Below are positions 1 to 11,191 of a stretch of 64,000 bases of DNA, in pieces. The position numbers were made by a program, and so were the translations under genes. Origin of the DNA: Dryococelus australis (lineage: Eukaryota; Arthropoda; Insecta; Phasmatodea; Phasmatidae); the NCBI GenBank assembly GCA_029891345.1, contig CM056994.1, positions 225,672,991-225,736,990 of the forward strand, read 5' to 3'. The notes beneath the pieces were generated by a model. It saw only the letters and a program-made list of their open reading frames with translations. It was not told the DNA's origin and did not search any database. How positions within the stretch are numbered: position 1 is the first letter of the stretch; every line of letters begins with the position of its first letter.

Positions 1-3000
1 CAGGAAACGTGCGCAGTGGTGATTTTACTGAATGATTTTGTAAATAAGTTATTTAATGCTAGTGATGAACAAACGTGATTTTAGTGAAATAAACTGGCAA
101 GGATTGCCATAAAAAAAACACGTGTTCGAAAGGTTATAACACTAAGTTTGCGTATTTTGTAAATGTATTTGTAAACCATTAGTATAATTATTGAAATCCA
201 CGTGGCCTGAAAAATGCTGTACATTCTACACTTTTATAGTGAGTGAATAATATTTGTTTGTCTACATCATAAATTCAAGTGTAAGGTTAATTTTGATCAT
301 CAAAGTGTGTGCGTGTATATATTGCTGCATCTGTACGAATACGAACAGTGACGTATGTATCATGTTTTGTATTTTGATTAAAGTTATAATTTTCAAAGTT
401 AAATAATTTAAATGTTATTTCCAATATGAGCAAAATTTTCCACTGTGCCATCAAAACAATATGCAACTTAAAATGACACGCACTCATGCCAGAATCATAT
501 AGCCGCGACCAACACAGCATGACACGACCAAAAACGCAACCATGACATGTTTCAATGTGACTACTTGAAATTACAGCACGACCGACACCTCACTCTCGAC
601 ATTTAACCTAACTATTTAGAAGGCACTGATAGGCTACTTTAGTTTCAAGGGTGGTGAATAAGAGGGAAATTTGTAATACATAATGGTGAAAAATTGGTAT
701 CACTAATGCAAACAAAAGTAAAATTATTATTTTTAAGAATAAAATACAGTAGTTTTCAATTTATTTATCTTTTAAGCTGCGTAATTACCATTGTAGGGAA
801 AGCTTGCAATGCAGTTTCATTTTGCAATGTTGTACATTCTGTACATCGTGCTGCACGACATGACGAAGAATAGAAATCATTTGTAATCCAAAATTGCTGG
901 TGAGACGACAGAATCGGTTGGGCTTACGACAATCTATCTTGTATTTCATTGACTGTTCGCCATTGTATCGTGCGCGTTGATGCTATGTGATTCTGGCATC
1001 CTAAGATTATTGATATAATCCCTTCTTATGAAAGACGATAAACTAAAGCACTCCTGCAGCTCTGCTCACTTTTTCCTTTTTCCCTCGAAATAAAATTTAA
1101 ATGATACTCTAATTGGGCCCACATTTCATTACTAGGAACATTTCTCTGTGTTATTATTGATTGAAACTCTTAACATAGTGGTTCTGGAGGGTTCCAAAAT
1201 GTAAAGCCTACTGGCCATACAAACTTGTAAGTTGTATCACTTTATTTTTTTTAGAATGTATATAAAATTTGTCAAGCTTGTTATGCAGATATTCTTGTTA
1301 GCAAATAAATTTAAAGGTTTTTCTGTTTTTAAAGACTGTAATTGAAAGTAACATAGTGGCGTGTAGGTTTCAACGTTGAAGTCTTTCATAAACTTTTTGA
1401 GCATTTTTGTTTTGGAAATTAAAAACACTCATATGTTTTTAACATACGTTGTTAAGAATATTGTAAGAGTAACAGAAGAATAATTCACATAAGCAGGATT
1501 TACATTGGAAAGACAACTTTTTGATATCAAGTAAATTACAACATACTTACCAAACAAAATTTATTTCAATTTAAGCACCCAACGAAGGTGCTCCAACAGC
1601 ATAAACAAGTGTCGTGCATCAGCTGGAACTGCAACATTCCAAAATTTATCGTTAAGGAAAATGAACTTTATGATATATTCGTTGTTGTGTAGGTGGAGCA
1701 TCTTTTTAGTGTGTAAGTAACATGTTTGTTTGATATATTGTAACTGTAGATCACATCCGCTTCTCTAGAGCGCTTTGTAACATCTCTGAACTGAAATACA
1801 GTTTTTCATTTGGTACCCGAGAACAAGTCTAGGGCTGTATTCACAATTTTGAGGAGGGAGGTTGTGCGACTGAACTTCAGTGTAAATATCAACACTGAAT
1901 TAGTCAGAAAAAATTTTTTATTTGCAGCATGACAACCTGAACATGTAGGTATTTGAAAAAAGTTATTAAATTATTTTGTATTTAGGCCTGCAATACTTAA
2001 CATTTGAGTTACTAAATGAGCATTATTAAAATTACTGAAATGAAGTAACATTTACTTAAATATTATTTTGGCTAGCTACATTATGAGAATTATAACCACC
2101 ATAAAAGTATCAGGCTCTACAGTTTGTTGCCATATCATACCACAAAGCTGAATTATGTTCTTTTAATGTAATAGTAGGCATAGCCTGTATGTAAGAATAT
2201 GTATACTGTCTTTGAAAAGATGGAGGGTAATGGGGGGTGGTATTTCTGTATTTGTGCATTCCTTGGTCGGTCGGGTGGTGGGCAGGATCTTGGTAGTTGG
2301 TGTTCGTGGAAACCATGCTAAATTTTTATCTTTACAAGAACTTACTTCAAGTAAGTGTGACAAGATTAGTTGTCATTAATTTATTTATAGTGTATTCTAA
2401 AACAGTAAAATATATTTTATTCATTTCACAGTCAAAATACTATTTCATTTTCGTGCATCCTGGTTTCTTGCAAGGTAAAACATTATCAATTTATAAACTT
2501 ATTACATAGGCTGTTAGTCATTTACATAAAATATTTATAAACTAAAAAAATGGGATTGTTGCCAACCTGCAACTGTTTGAACAGCCCTTCACAGCTTCTA
2601 AAAGTCATTTGGGAGGAGGCACATGCAATTTGTTTACAAAAACAGGCAGTCATATGTTGTTTGTTTATAAATACTGTCAGTCACGTGATGTTTGTTTTCG
2701 AAGTCACCTTCAATGACAATTCAGCTGTGGCGGAAGGATACATAGCCACCCAGATACCATTGGCACTACTTTTCTAGAACTGTCAAATTTCAGACCACTT
2801 ATATGAAATGGACTATATCAATCTAGCACTTGCAGCATGACATGGTGCACAGTCAAGAAAATGTGTTGGATATTAAAAGCACCTCCGTGTATTATGAATT
2901 GGTGAAACTGAGTTTCTAAATGTGAATGTGTAGGTCTAGTTGTTATGTTGTATTTATTTTAAATTATTGCAAAAATTGAATTTATTTTAAGTAGCTTGTG

Positions 3001-3043
3001 ATTAGCTGGACATAAGACATGTAGAATTCATTGTGAACCACAT
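1..3043. other. AT-rich non-coding DNA, no gene seen
   Basis: I see no convincing coding sequence, RNA gene or intact mobile element here. The open frames are short (under about 80 codons), AT-driven, and carry no recognisable motif. The stretch fits intronic or intergenic DNA upstream of the SH2 exon at 6086. Short host exons could still be missed by eye. Confidence 0.6.
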
Positions 3044-4854
3044 ATTTCCTTCGTCAACAAATAATGTTTGCAAACGTTGTAGAGCACGTATTTCCCGAGG
3101 TGGTACAAGTGCAAAAACTTTCACAACCACACATTTAAGGAGATATTTATACTTAAGGCATGGTACAGCCATAAAATAACTGAAAATTGAAAAAGCATTA
3201 GCTGAGACAAATACTATGCCATCAACTATTGCTGGTACTGATGATAGTTCGAACCCAGGACTTAGCACTTCCACACCTACTCCAGTCAAAAAGGAGCTTA
3301 ATATTAAAATTAAAAATATGATTCAAAGTATTAAGCCTCGTGAATCATCGCATCTAAATACTGTTGAATTAACACCGATTGGGAGAATGATCTGCAAATA
3401 TCTTCTTTCCTTCAACATGATTGAGAATCCAGGTTTCAAACCTCTCAATTATCTTGAACCTATATACACAATACTCACATGCAAAACATTTTCACTTTTT
3501 GTTACCCCAGAAATGTTTGTGATAGCAAAGGCTGCAGTAGAAAAAATCTTGCTGCAAGCAGAACATGTTAGCATAACAACATACATATGGTCTTCTATTT
3601 GTAATGACGACTACTTGATATGCATATGTCATTTTATTTATCAAAATTGGCAGTTGAAATTACTCTTTCTAGAAGTTCCCATTGATGCAATACCACATTC
3701 AGGTGTGAAGATCGCAACCCAATTGAGGGAGTCATTTAAAATGTGGTGTATTGAAGACAAAGTGCATGCTGTGGTTTGTGACAATGCTAGGAAAATTGTG
3801 TGCGCTATTATCATTCTTGGCATCAGTCATTATTTGTTGCTGTGTTCATACCTTGAAACTAGTAATAAAGAATGGTCTTCTGAGTGGCAAAAATGTATTT
3901 GATATTTGTGCAAAGGCTAGAAGAATTGTAGGTTACTTCAAACATTCAGTTCAAGCCACCAAATAATTGAAAGATTGTCAGCGCACACTCAAGCTCCCTG
4001 AGCACAGACTCGTCCAAGATGGGCCCATGAGGTGAGACAGCACCTACCAAATGCTGAGCTGTCTTTTGGAACAACGAAACGCAGCGAGTTTGCTGACTCT
4101 AGACTTTAAACTGACAATGGATCTGAGTTCAAATAAGAGGACTTTGCTTGCACAAGTTCTTGAAATTTTGAAATCTTTTCACAGTGCAACACTGACAATA
4201 AGCCTTACGACTGTTTCAGAGATAATGCCTGTCATCAATGGCATACTCACATTTGTATCTCAATCATGTGAAATCCAGGACTGTGTGTGTATAGAAATGA
4301 TATATCTTAATAGTCCATTCAATGAAACTTCGTTTAGTGACATAAAAGTAAATAAGCTTTATACTTTGCCAATCTTGCTTGACCCAATGTTCAAAGATTT
4401 TTTTTTCTAATAAATAATTAGCAGATGTTACATGAAATAGCTCATTAGATAAGTTCAAAAGATAAACTCAAAACTTGAAAAACCCACTGAATGCTCTGGA
4501 CAAAAAAAGAAAGGAAATAATATAAGTGACCATTCCATGAGATATTTTTACCAGAACATTGTTTTACAGGCAAGAGTGAGAAAATTGATGTTACATCTCC
4601 TGCGGAAGAAGTCACAGTATACTTTTCAGAATCTCTCTTGCAAATTGATAACATATTTGTGTACTGGAAAAATTTTAAATACCTGAGTCTAAAGATGGTG
4701 GTGACGTAAGTTCCTCTCTATTCCAGTTGGATCTGTCTTTTCAGAGTGAATTTTCAGTACTGTAGAATCAATAAATACAAAACAGAGAAATAATCTTGAC
4801 CCAGAGAAGGTCTCGCAGCTTATTTTCCTTCATAAGAACATAAGTTTTATATGA
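3044..4854 (+). pseudogene. Decayed hAT-family (ZBED-like) transposase
   Basis: This is a relic of a cut-and-paste hAT DNA transposase. A BED zinc finger lies at about 3055-3170, with a C-x2-C pair (CKRC) and a closing H...H in HLRRYLYLRH; a TAA follows. An open stretch from the ATG at 3216 (228 codons) carries the hAT catalytic-core text, including TTYIWSS and VVCDNARKIV. The family normally has TTDIW at the first motif, so the catalytic Asp is replaced by Tyr. Coding continues in shifted frames at 3751-3966 and 4051-4410. The dimerisation region ends in RIFSTVESINTK and LDPEKVSQLIFLHKN, closing with TGA at 4852-4854. Several frameshifts and stops make it inactive. I could not find terminal inverted repeats or an 8-bp duplication. 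The hAT assignment is confident; a domesticated ZBED gene is unlikely given the damage. Confidence 0.88.
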
Positions 4855-6085
4855 AAAAAACTTTAAATTTCAAGAACTGATTTTGTTTATGGACATCCCG
4901 AACATACATTTTCATCACATACCTGACATCTGCGTTAATTTATTATTAAAAACAGAAATTAAAAAGTGCTAATTATTACCATTACATTGATTCATATGCC
5001 TATCAAAAGAAAATTAAATTTGAAAATGCAGGAGAAATTGTTTAATGTTATTGTAGTGTCGTACTTTGATTTTGTTTGTCGTTATGTTTATGTGTAATAA
5101 TTTAAATAGCTTTTGCAAGTGTTGCTGTTGTTATAGTTTGGATTAGTGTTGTGTTTGTTTGTGATAGTTATAAGAGATATTGGTTGTGTTACTTGACATG
5201 GTAACCTTTAAAATTCATTGACATTTGTTTTAAATAGTTTATATTCTTTGTGCTTTGAACAGGCATCTAAGGTTTATAGACTATTTGTTTCCTAATTTTC
5301 ATAATAATACATAGCTTTAAAATAAGTACAAAAAATTATGATACTCTCAGACACCATATAAAAATTACAAAGTAAATTATTTGTATCTGCACGATCTTCA
5401 GGATCAGCCACAAAGTATCGGTATTTGTAATGTTTGCAGAATGGGGTTTGAACACATCTCTAATTATTATCTGTGTTGTACTGAAAAGTAATATAAATTT
5501 TGTATATTAAAGTATATTAAATTGGAAGTTACGTTAATGTGAAGTATGATGTAACCAAATGTTACTCTAAACAATGTAACTGTCAACCATAAATGGGTCA
5601 ATTGAATAAATTTACACATCAGGTCTCACTCAAAAATATTTGTAGTCATGGCCTTTTTTCACTTCTGTTATAATATTGGTAAAAAAAAAAAATATTAAAA
5701 AATAATAATTTGAGGTAGACAATACTTTAGTTTTCTTTTTCTTCTTAATGGCTTTTTCACTAAAATATTTTGGCTCTGCAAAATATGTAGACCAGTTGTT
5801 CATTCCAAAATGGTGTTTAAGATGTTTGACACAGAAATAGTCAGCAAAAGTCAGAAAAAATTTGCTGTAGTCATTATTCAAAAAGAATAGAAAACATGTT
5901 TTTTATATGTTGAATGAAAATTTTGTTTTACAGGTTAAAAGAATAAATGTGTACTTTTCGCACTTAAGAGACTATTGTTATTGTGGACTTGCCATTAGTG
6001 GTCATGTCTCAGTGAATGGAAGTGCCGTGTTGGGCAGAGCTGTCATGTAGGGAGTGGTGGTGTAAATGTGTGTTCGTGTGGGCAG
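4855..6085. other. Non-coding DNA before the SH2 exon (intron)
   Basis: This AT-rich sequence has no supported gene. Its end is the splice acceptor of the SH2 exon (GGGCAG at 6080-6085). The tract before that acceptor is G/T-rich rather than a clean pyrimidine run. By position this is the tail of an upstream intron. Confidence 0.6.
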
Positions 6086-6217
6086 GTTTGTGGGCGAGAT
6101 GGGCCGGGAGTCTGCCACTGCACTGCTGGAGAAACACATGGATGGCACCTACCTCTTGAGGATACGACCTCAAGGGGCCAGTCACCCCAACGAGACTGTT
6201 TACGCTCTCAGCCTCAA
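6086..6217 (+). CDS. Vav: Internal exon: N-terminal half of an SH2 domain, probably Vav family
   Basis: This is the one host-gene exon I can support. After CAG at 6083-6085 the first G completes a split TGG Trp codon, and 43 further codons read without a stop. They begin FVGEMGRESATALLEKHMDG and continue TYLLRIRPQG, ending YALSLK across the GTGAGT donor at 6218. The order W-F-x-G-x-M-x-R, the GTYLLR strand with its phosphotyrosine-binding Arg, and Y-A-L-S-L are the alpha-A to beta-C part of an SH2 domain. From knowledge of the family, WFxGxMxR, LLxxH, GTYLxR and RP resemble metazoan Vav SH2 domains, so a Vav-type Rho/Rac exchange factor is the best guess; another SH2 adaptor or kinase is possible. 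The exon is phase 2-2, 132 nt. I did not find the exon for the second half of the domain downstream, which implies a very long intron. SH2 identity is near certain; the Vav assignment is moderate. Confidence 0.8.
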
Positions 6218-6543
6218 GTGAGTGTACATGTCTAGCTTAAGTTTTAAGTTCAGTCAGTTTACCATAAACTCAGGATTAGCCATAGAATGAAATGATCTTT
6301 AAAATGTGTGAAGTTGTGGTTACTGCTACATGAAATCCTCAGTTTTTAGCTTACACATGCAATCAACTCTTGATTCTATGCCCTTTCTTTGTTCTTGGTA
6401 AAAAGAGTTGTTAATTTAAAGGGGTTGTTATTAGAATTTGAACAAATTTCGACTTTCCCCCAACTCCTCAAAAGTTGTGTTAAAATTTTTCTTCAGCCAT
6501 TTTTTAATGGTTCTCACAACAAACTCACACGTTGTACATTAGA

Positions 6544-6560
6544 TCTCTGTTTTAACAAGG
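6544..6560. repeat. Left target-site duplication of SINE
   Basis: The 17 bases TCTCTGTTTTAACAAGG match TCTCTGATTTAACGAGG at 6811-6827 with two mismatches and bracket the tRNA-like SINE. This length is typical of target duplications made by LINE-type reverse transcription. Confidence 0.75.
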
Positions 6561-6810
6561 GGCTGTGGTGGCCAAGCAGTTAGACTGCTTGCCTCCCACC
6601 AAGGTGGACCGGGTTTGAATTCCCGGCCGGGTCGCTCCCATATTTTTGCAAGTGGGAGTCGTGCCAGATGATGCCGCTAGTTAGCAGGTTTTCTCAGGGA
6701 TTTCCCCTTTCACCATCCATTGCATTCCGATGCTGCTCCATTCGCACCTTGTTTCACCCTTGTCAGTTTTCAATACTCATTGTTAAGAGCCGCCCAAATA
6801 TCGCAACTCA
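6561..6810 (+). mobile_element. tRNA-derived SINE, 250 bp
   Basis: The 5' end reads as a tRNA-like head with RNA polymerase III internal promoters. An A-box-like TGGTGGCCAAGCAGT lies at about 6566-6580 and a B-box-like GGGTTTGAATTCC at 6611-6623. The non-tRNA body follows, with TTAGCAGGTTTTCTCAGGG in the middle. The insertion is bracketed by a 17-bp direct repeat (15 of 17 identical). It cannot be a working tRNA: the cloverleaf after the B box is not complete and the body continues for about 180 bp. SINEs of this kind rely on a partner LINE for mobility; the partner is not identified here. Confidence 0.82.
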
Positions 6811-6827
6811 TCTCTGATTTAACGAGG
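6811..6827. repeat. Right target-site duplication of SINE
   Basis: TCTCTGATTTAACGAGG is the second copy of the 17-bp direct repeat that flanks the SINE. Confidence 0.75.
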
Positions 6828-6863
6828 TGCAAAAGTCCCTGAGAATGATTTTGTAAATTCACT

Positions 6864-7064
6864 ACAGTAGAACCCATTTATAACATTCCTGCTTATAACA
6901 TTTTCCAGCATACATATATTACCATTATTTCATGGTCCTGCCATTTATCCATCTGTCTTAATGCTTTCCTTTCCTGCATGTAACAGTGATCATATTTTTC
7001 ATTTTCTGCTTATAACATCAGTATTTGTTCAATTTCTTGCAGCATCTCAAATGCAATTTTTATT
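6864..7064. repeat. Possible end of a pogo/Tigger-like element
   Basis: ACAGTAGAACCCATTTATAAC at the left end looks like the terminal repeat of Tigger/pogo-type elements (consensus style CAGTARAACC). Internal words such as CTTATAACAT recur. I could not find a matching right end, so this may be a fragment or a chance match. Confidence 0.4.
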
Positions 7065-8707
7065 AGGGATGGGCCAATACCACATTTAGCCCATACCAGC
7101 TATACAGATTCTCAACTGCTGAATACGCTGATTATAGAATGCCGATAACAGTTTTGGTGAGCACATTCATAATTCCCAAGTCCCAATATTTGGAAATATT
7201 TTATTATTATTTAAATTTAGGCATTACATTTTGTGAACACTTTAAGCACTTGGTATGCACCATACTCACGATGCAATAATATAAATCAAGGTACAATCAA
7301 ATTTAATGTCATATAACAATTTATTCAAATTCCATTTCACCTATTATAACAACACAAATACCTATATAAATATTAAAGCTGTTAAAAACTGAACCAGGTT
7401 TTCAAACTCTTCAAACCATTAATTAGGTTATACAATATTTGAAAAAAAAACCATAATGAAATTAGTTTTAATACTGATCTATGGGCACCACAAATATAAT
7501 TGGGCCCAAATGCACAAACACCACAGTAAACCTTTGCAGTGAGCACTAAATATTTGAAAAAAAATTTACTTGTAATAAAATTCTCTTACCAACAAGCAAG
7601 GTTCAAATGACACAATTATTAAGCTTGCTAAAAATGAGCCCCTTTGATTAAAAGGCTTTAACATTATTAACAATTCAGATACATCATTTGGCCAGATAAA
7701 TCCGGTCACAATTATTTTCATTAACTTCCCTTTTACAGACGTTGCTCACATCCATCAAGGCTGATACGCAACAGGAAATTCTTCATGCATAAAATAGAAA
7801 ACTTTTGATAATGTAAGGAGGTACTGAAACCTTAAGGTGTAGTTGCTCCACACAATCAGGAAAATTTCAACTTATTAAACTGGCATATCAAAGGCAAGCT
7901 ACACATTTTAATAAGTTTTGATAATTACTCGCACTCTGAGTAGTGGTAACACCAGACTTATTCACACTAAAATTAACATGAATCTGTTTGAGCCTTTTCT
8001 GATCACACCATGAGTACAAAAGATTCAACAAATGCATCTCATTAAAATGGTAAAATTAATTATCTAGCATTAATTTGAGAATACTCCGTTGCACTATACT
8101 TCAAAATAAATTGTACGCTGCAGCTTTATCAGCCCAGTAAGGGATGCAGTAGAGCCATTCATGATACCGAGCTATAAAAATTTAAACTCTTACAAGCATG
8201 GATAAAAATATTACACTCCCCCACGCGTAGAGTGTGGACAGCGGACTTGAAACTGGTAACACTAGGCCGGGCCAGCCAAATGGAGCAGCAGGCACTCATC
8301 CAAACTGCTTATTAATGTAACTTCCAAATACCAAAAAACCAAAAAATACTAACTAATATTTTAATTTACAAATTAAGAATGTGCTAGCCAAACACAATTC
8401 ACACATATTACATTATGGCAGCTTACCATCAAAAACTAGGCACTTAAGAAAATCTACTTAAAGGCAGCAAACCATTTTATGCCCATGCCATGGTAAATAA
8501 GGCTGTCCAACACTCACCGCCTGGCATTCCTATCTCAGTTCACTATTAAACACATAATAAATGAAAATCTTAGGTGCTGAGAACGATATTACAATTAATC
8601 ACGTTGTGTGCAAGATGGAAATTCACAAAGCCCTCGTCGCAATTGAATGTAGATTACAATGTCATCATTGAAAGAGAAGCAGCAGGAGTGGCTGTAGGTG
8701 GGTCAAT
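7065..8707. other. Non-coding DNA, possible hAT-type terminus at left
   Basis: No gene is seen. TAGGGATGGGCCAATACC at about 7067 resembles the starts of small hAT-type repeats, but no partner end was found. The rest is AT-rich without recognisable structure. Confidence 0.4.
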
Positions 8708-8715
8708 GTTCTAAA

Positions 8716-10117
8716 TATTGATGGGATGATTTAAGGTTTTTGTAGATTCCAATTCTCGATTCAATTTCAAAATTTTAATTTTGATTCATGATGCTGGACT
8801 CAATTCAATTGTCAACAAATGTTAAATACATTGCAACATTTTGTATACAGTTGTACATTTCTACATTTTACATGACTTACAGTGGGAACTACAGTAACGA
8901 GAGCGAGAGAAAATTGTTTTTGTTGGTTAAATTACCAAATCTATTGGCATTAACTATTTTATTTAGTACTTTGTGGAAGAAATTTATAGTTTTGTCATGT
9001 AGAAATAGCCGTGCTAGGTAAAACGAATGTGTAAACATTGTGTGATTTCAGCAATACTGCACATTTCCCAAAATAATATAATTTCTAGGATATACAATAA
9101 ATTTTTCATTGTGACATTTTTAAATTTTGATTTTGTTGTGACTAGCGACATTTTATAACACTGGTGAATTTAAACAAAACAATTCAATCCCCGTGCATTG
9201 GAGGTTAAATACGTACATTAGCAGGGACAAAATGTCCAAATGATAACATTTTACTGTATTTTACATTGGCTGCAATATCTTCCATAATTTATGAGGCTGG
9301 ATATTTTATGAAAACTGTCAGTTTAATATATCAATTTAGATATTGCACTATCGTTTCACAAATTTTACGCGCAACTGTCAATGTAATCAAACACGCTATT
9401 CGGCACTGCATGTATAGATTACTGCACACATTCTAGTTGCGAGTCTTCACTTCGCACAAGTGTTACTAGTGCTTTGAGGCAGTTGGTTGTCAAACTTGTA
9501 GCTTATTTCAAAGTTCATATTTTACTGCTTGTGTAATCTTTGGAATATGTATGTTTACATTTTGTTATGCTAGAAAAAAGCTGAACTTAATTACATGCGT
9601 GTTTTGCATGTAGAACTATGATTTCCGAGATTTAAAAATTGTCTCGAGACAAAATGGAGAATTTTTTTATCTACAGTATTTCTTGATATTGCCTAGAACT
9701 CACACAACTTTAGATTTATTTTTTATTTTTGTAGTCCCGAAGTAAATTACTATATATAACAAGGGAGGAGAGTTCATTTGTAATGGCTTAAGCTAATTTC
9801 GTGAGATATCCCACATTTGTCTGTATTTCGTGTTACTTCACATTTTAACTTGTATTTTGGTGTTATTTCAGTTTATTGTGATTTATCAAATATTGTGCAT
9901 TTAATTATGCCTTACTAAACACAACTGCAAACGCACACAAGCTATTTGCATTGCGTTTACAAGCACCACCGGGTTTGCAGAATATGCTACCTAGTAAGAA
10001 AATTTTACTGAATCAAATAGAACATCTAATTACAAAAAAATTGGATCTCATAGATTCTTCGATTCAGGCACAAATAGGTGGAATCAAAGAATCAATAATT
10101 GAATCATCCCACCACTA
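8716..10117. mobile_element. Non-autonomous hAT-like DNA transposon, 1402 bp
   Basis: The left end TATTGATGGGATGATT and the inverted right end TAGTGGTGGGATGATT match at 14 of 16 positions. GATTCCAATTC-like words recur inside both ends. The element is flanked by GTTCTAAA (8708-8715) and GTTCTAAG (10118-10125), 7 of 8 identical. An 8-bp duplication is the hallmark of hAT integration. No transposase-like frame is present inside; the longest open frame (8788-9021) has no motif. It would have depended on a transposase made elsewhere. Confidence 0.82.
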
Positions 10118-10125
10118 GTTCTAAG

Positions 10126-11190
10126 CTACCGCACATATGATGACCTCCTCCAATAAAAAATTAGTGACTTTCCGGGGAGGAAGAGCACAGAAGTGAGGCG
10201 TAAGGAGAAGGAAGGGAGAACCAAGTTGGCCAAGGAAGATAACACTGACTGCTAAAATGTGTGGCGGCGGGAATAACTAGAGTCTAGATTGCAGCACTAC
10301 TGCAAGCCCCCTCCCAAAGCAACCCTCTCTTAGAAGACGACAGTTCAGTTCAAAACCTTGCACAGGGAACCCTGACTGAACAATTAACACAGTCAAAACA
10401 TACAAAAGGCAGAAGAAAAATTTAAGTAGTGTGAAAAATCATAGAGGTAAAAAAAAGAAAAAAACGGGAACAGTCCCACCAATCAAACAAACCATACATA
10501 TCGACGAACACAGTACATAAAGGTTGACACCAACACACTTTTTGTCTCTTCTCAATAGACTACACGAAGAGGATTCTTCCCTCGGGAAGACACACATAAG
10601 GTAGCAAGAGGGTTCCCCAAACATCAGGCCAGGTTTCTTATGTGCCGAGGCTGGTTTATAGGGGGGTGATGGACCTCTGGCAGCAGGAACATCAGTCGAA
10701 GCCACACATCTCCAAAGCTTCAAACAGCGGCCTTCTCAGCACAACTCTCGGTGAGGGGGGGGAAGAGAGGTTCAAACAGAAAACAAACAGGGAACCTTTT
10801 TAGAATAGGGTAATAAATCAGACGTAAATATCTAAGAAAGGAGAAGTAAAGGGAAAAAAGGCACACACTATTACAAACAATAAATCAATAAACACAAACA
10901 CAAAAAGATAAACATAACAGGAGCATTCTTTATAAATTAAGTTCTGGACACAAATTTTTTAAATTGTGCAGCATGCACTTTTCAATACAGTTTGCCTGAT
11001 GGCAGGAACAGTAGCATTTTGGGATTAGGACCAAGGAACTTGCTAATTTTAAAGGGACTTTTGTACTTGGGAAACAATTTTACACACAAATAATTAGCTT
11101 AATCGGCCAGCCGATAGGTCCTAACAAGGACAAGGTCACAGAGAACAAAGGAAGTAGGAGAATGCAAATCATCTAACCTATCATTAACCA
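10126..11190. other. Unassigned sequence beside gypsy element A
   Basis: No coding motif was recognised. Because gypsy A is on the minus strand, this is where its 3' untranslated region and 3' LTR would be expected. I could not match it to the sequence on the far side of the element (14.4-15.4 kb), so LTR identity is not established. Confidence 0.35.
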
Positions 11191-11191
11191 C

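Noticed and set aside
6561-6640. tRNA gene candidate
   Set aside because: The A and B boxes are present but the cloverleaf is incomplete and the unit continues as a 250-bp SINE with target duplications.
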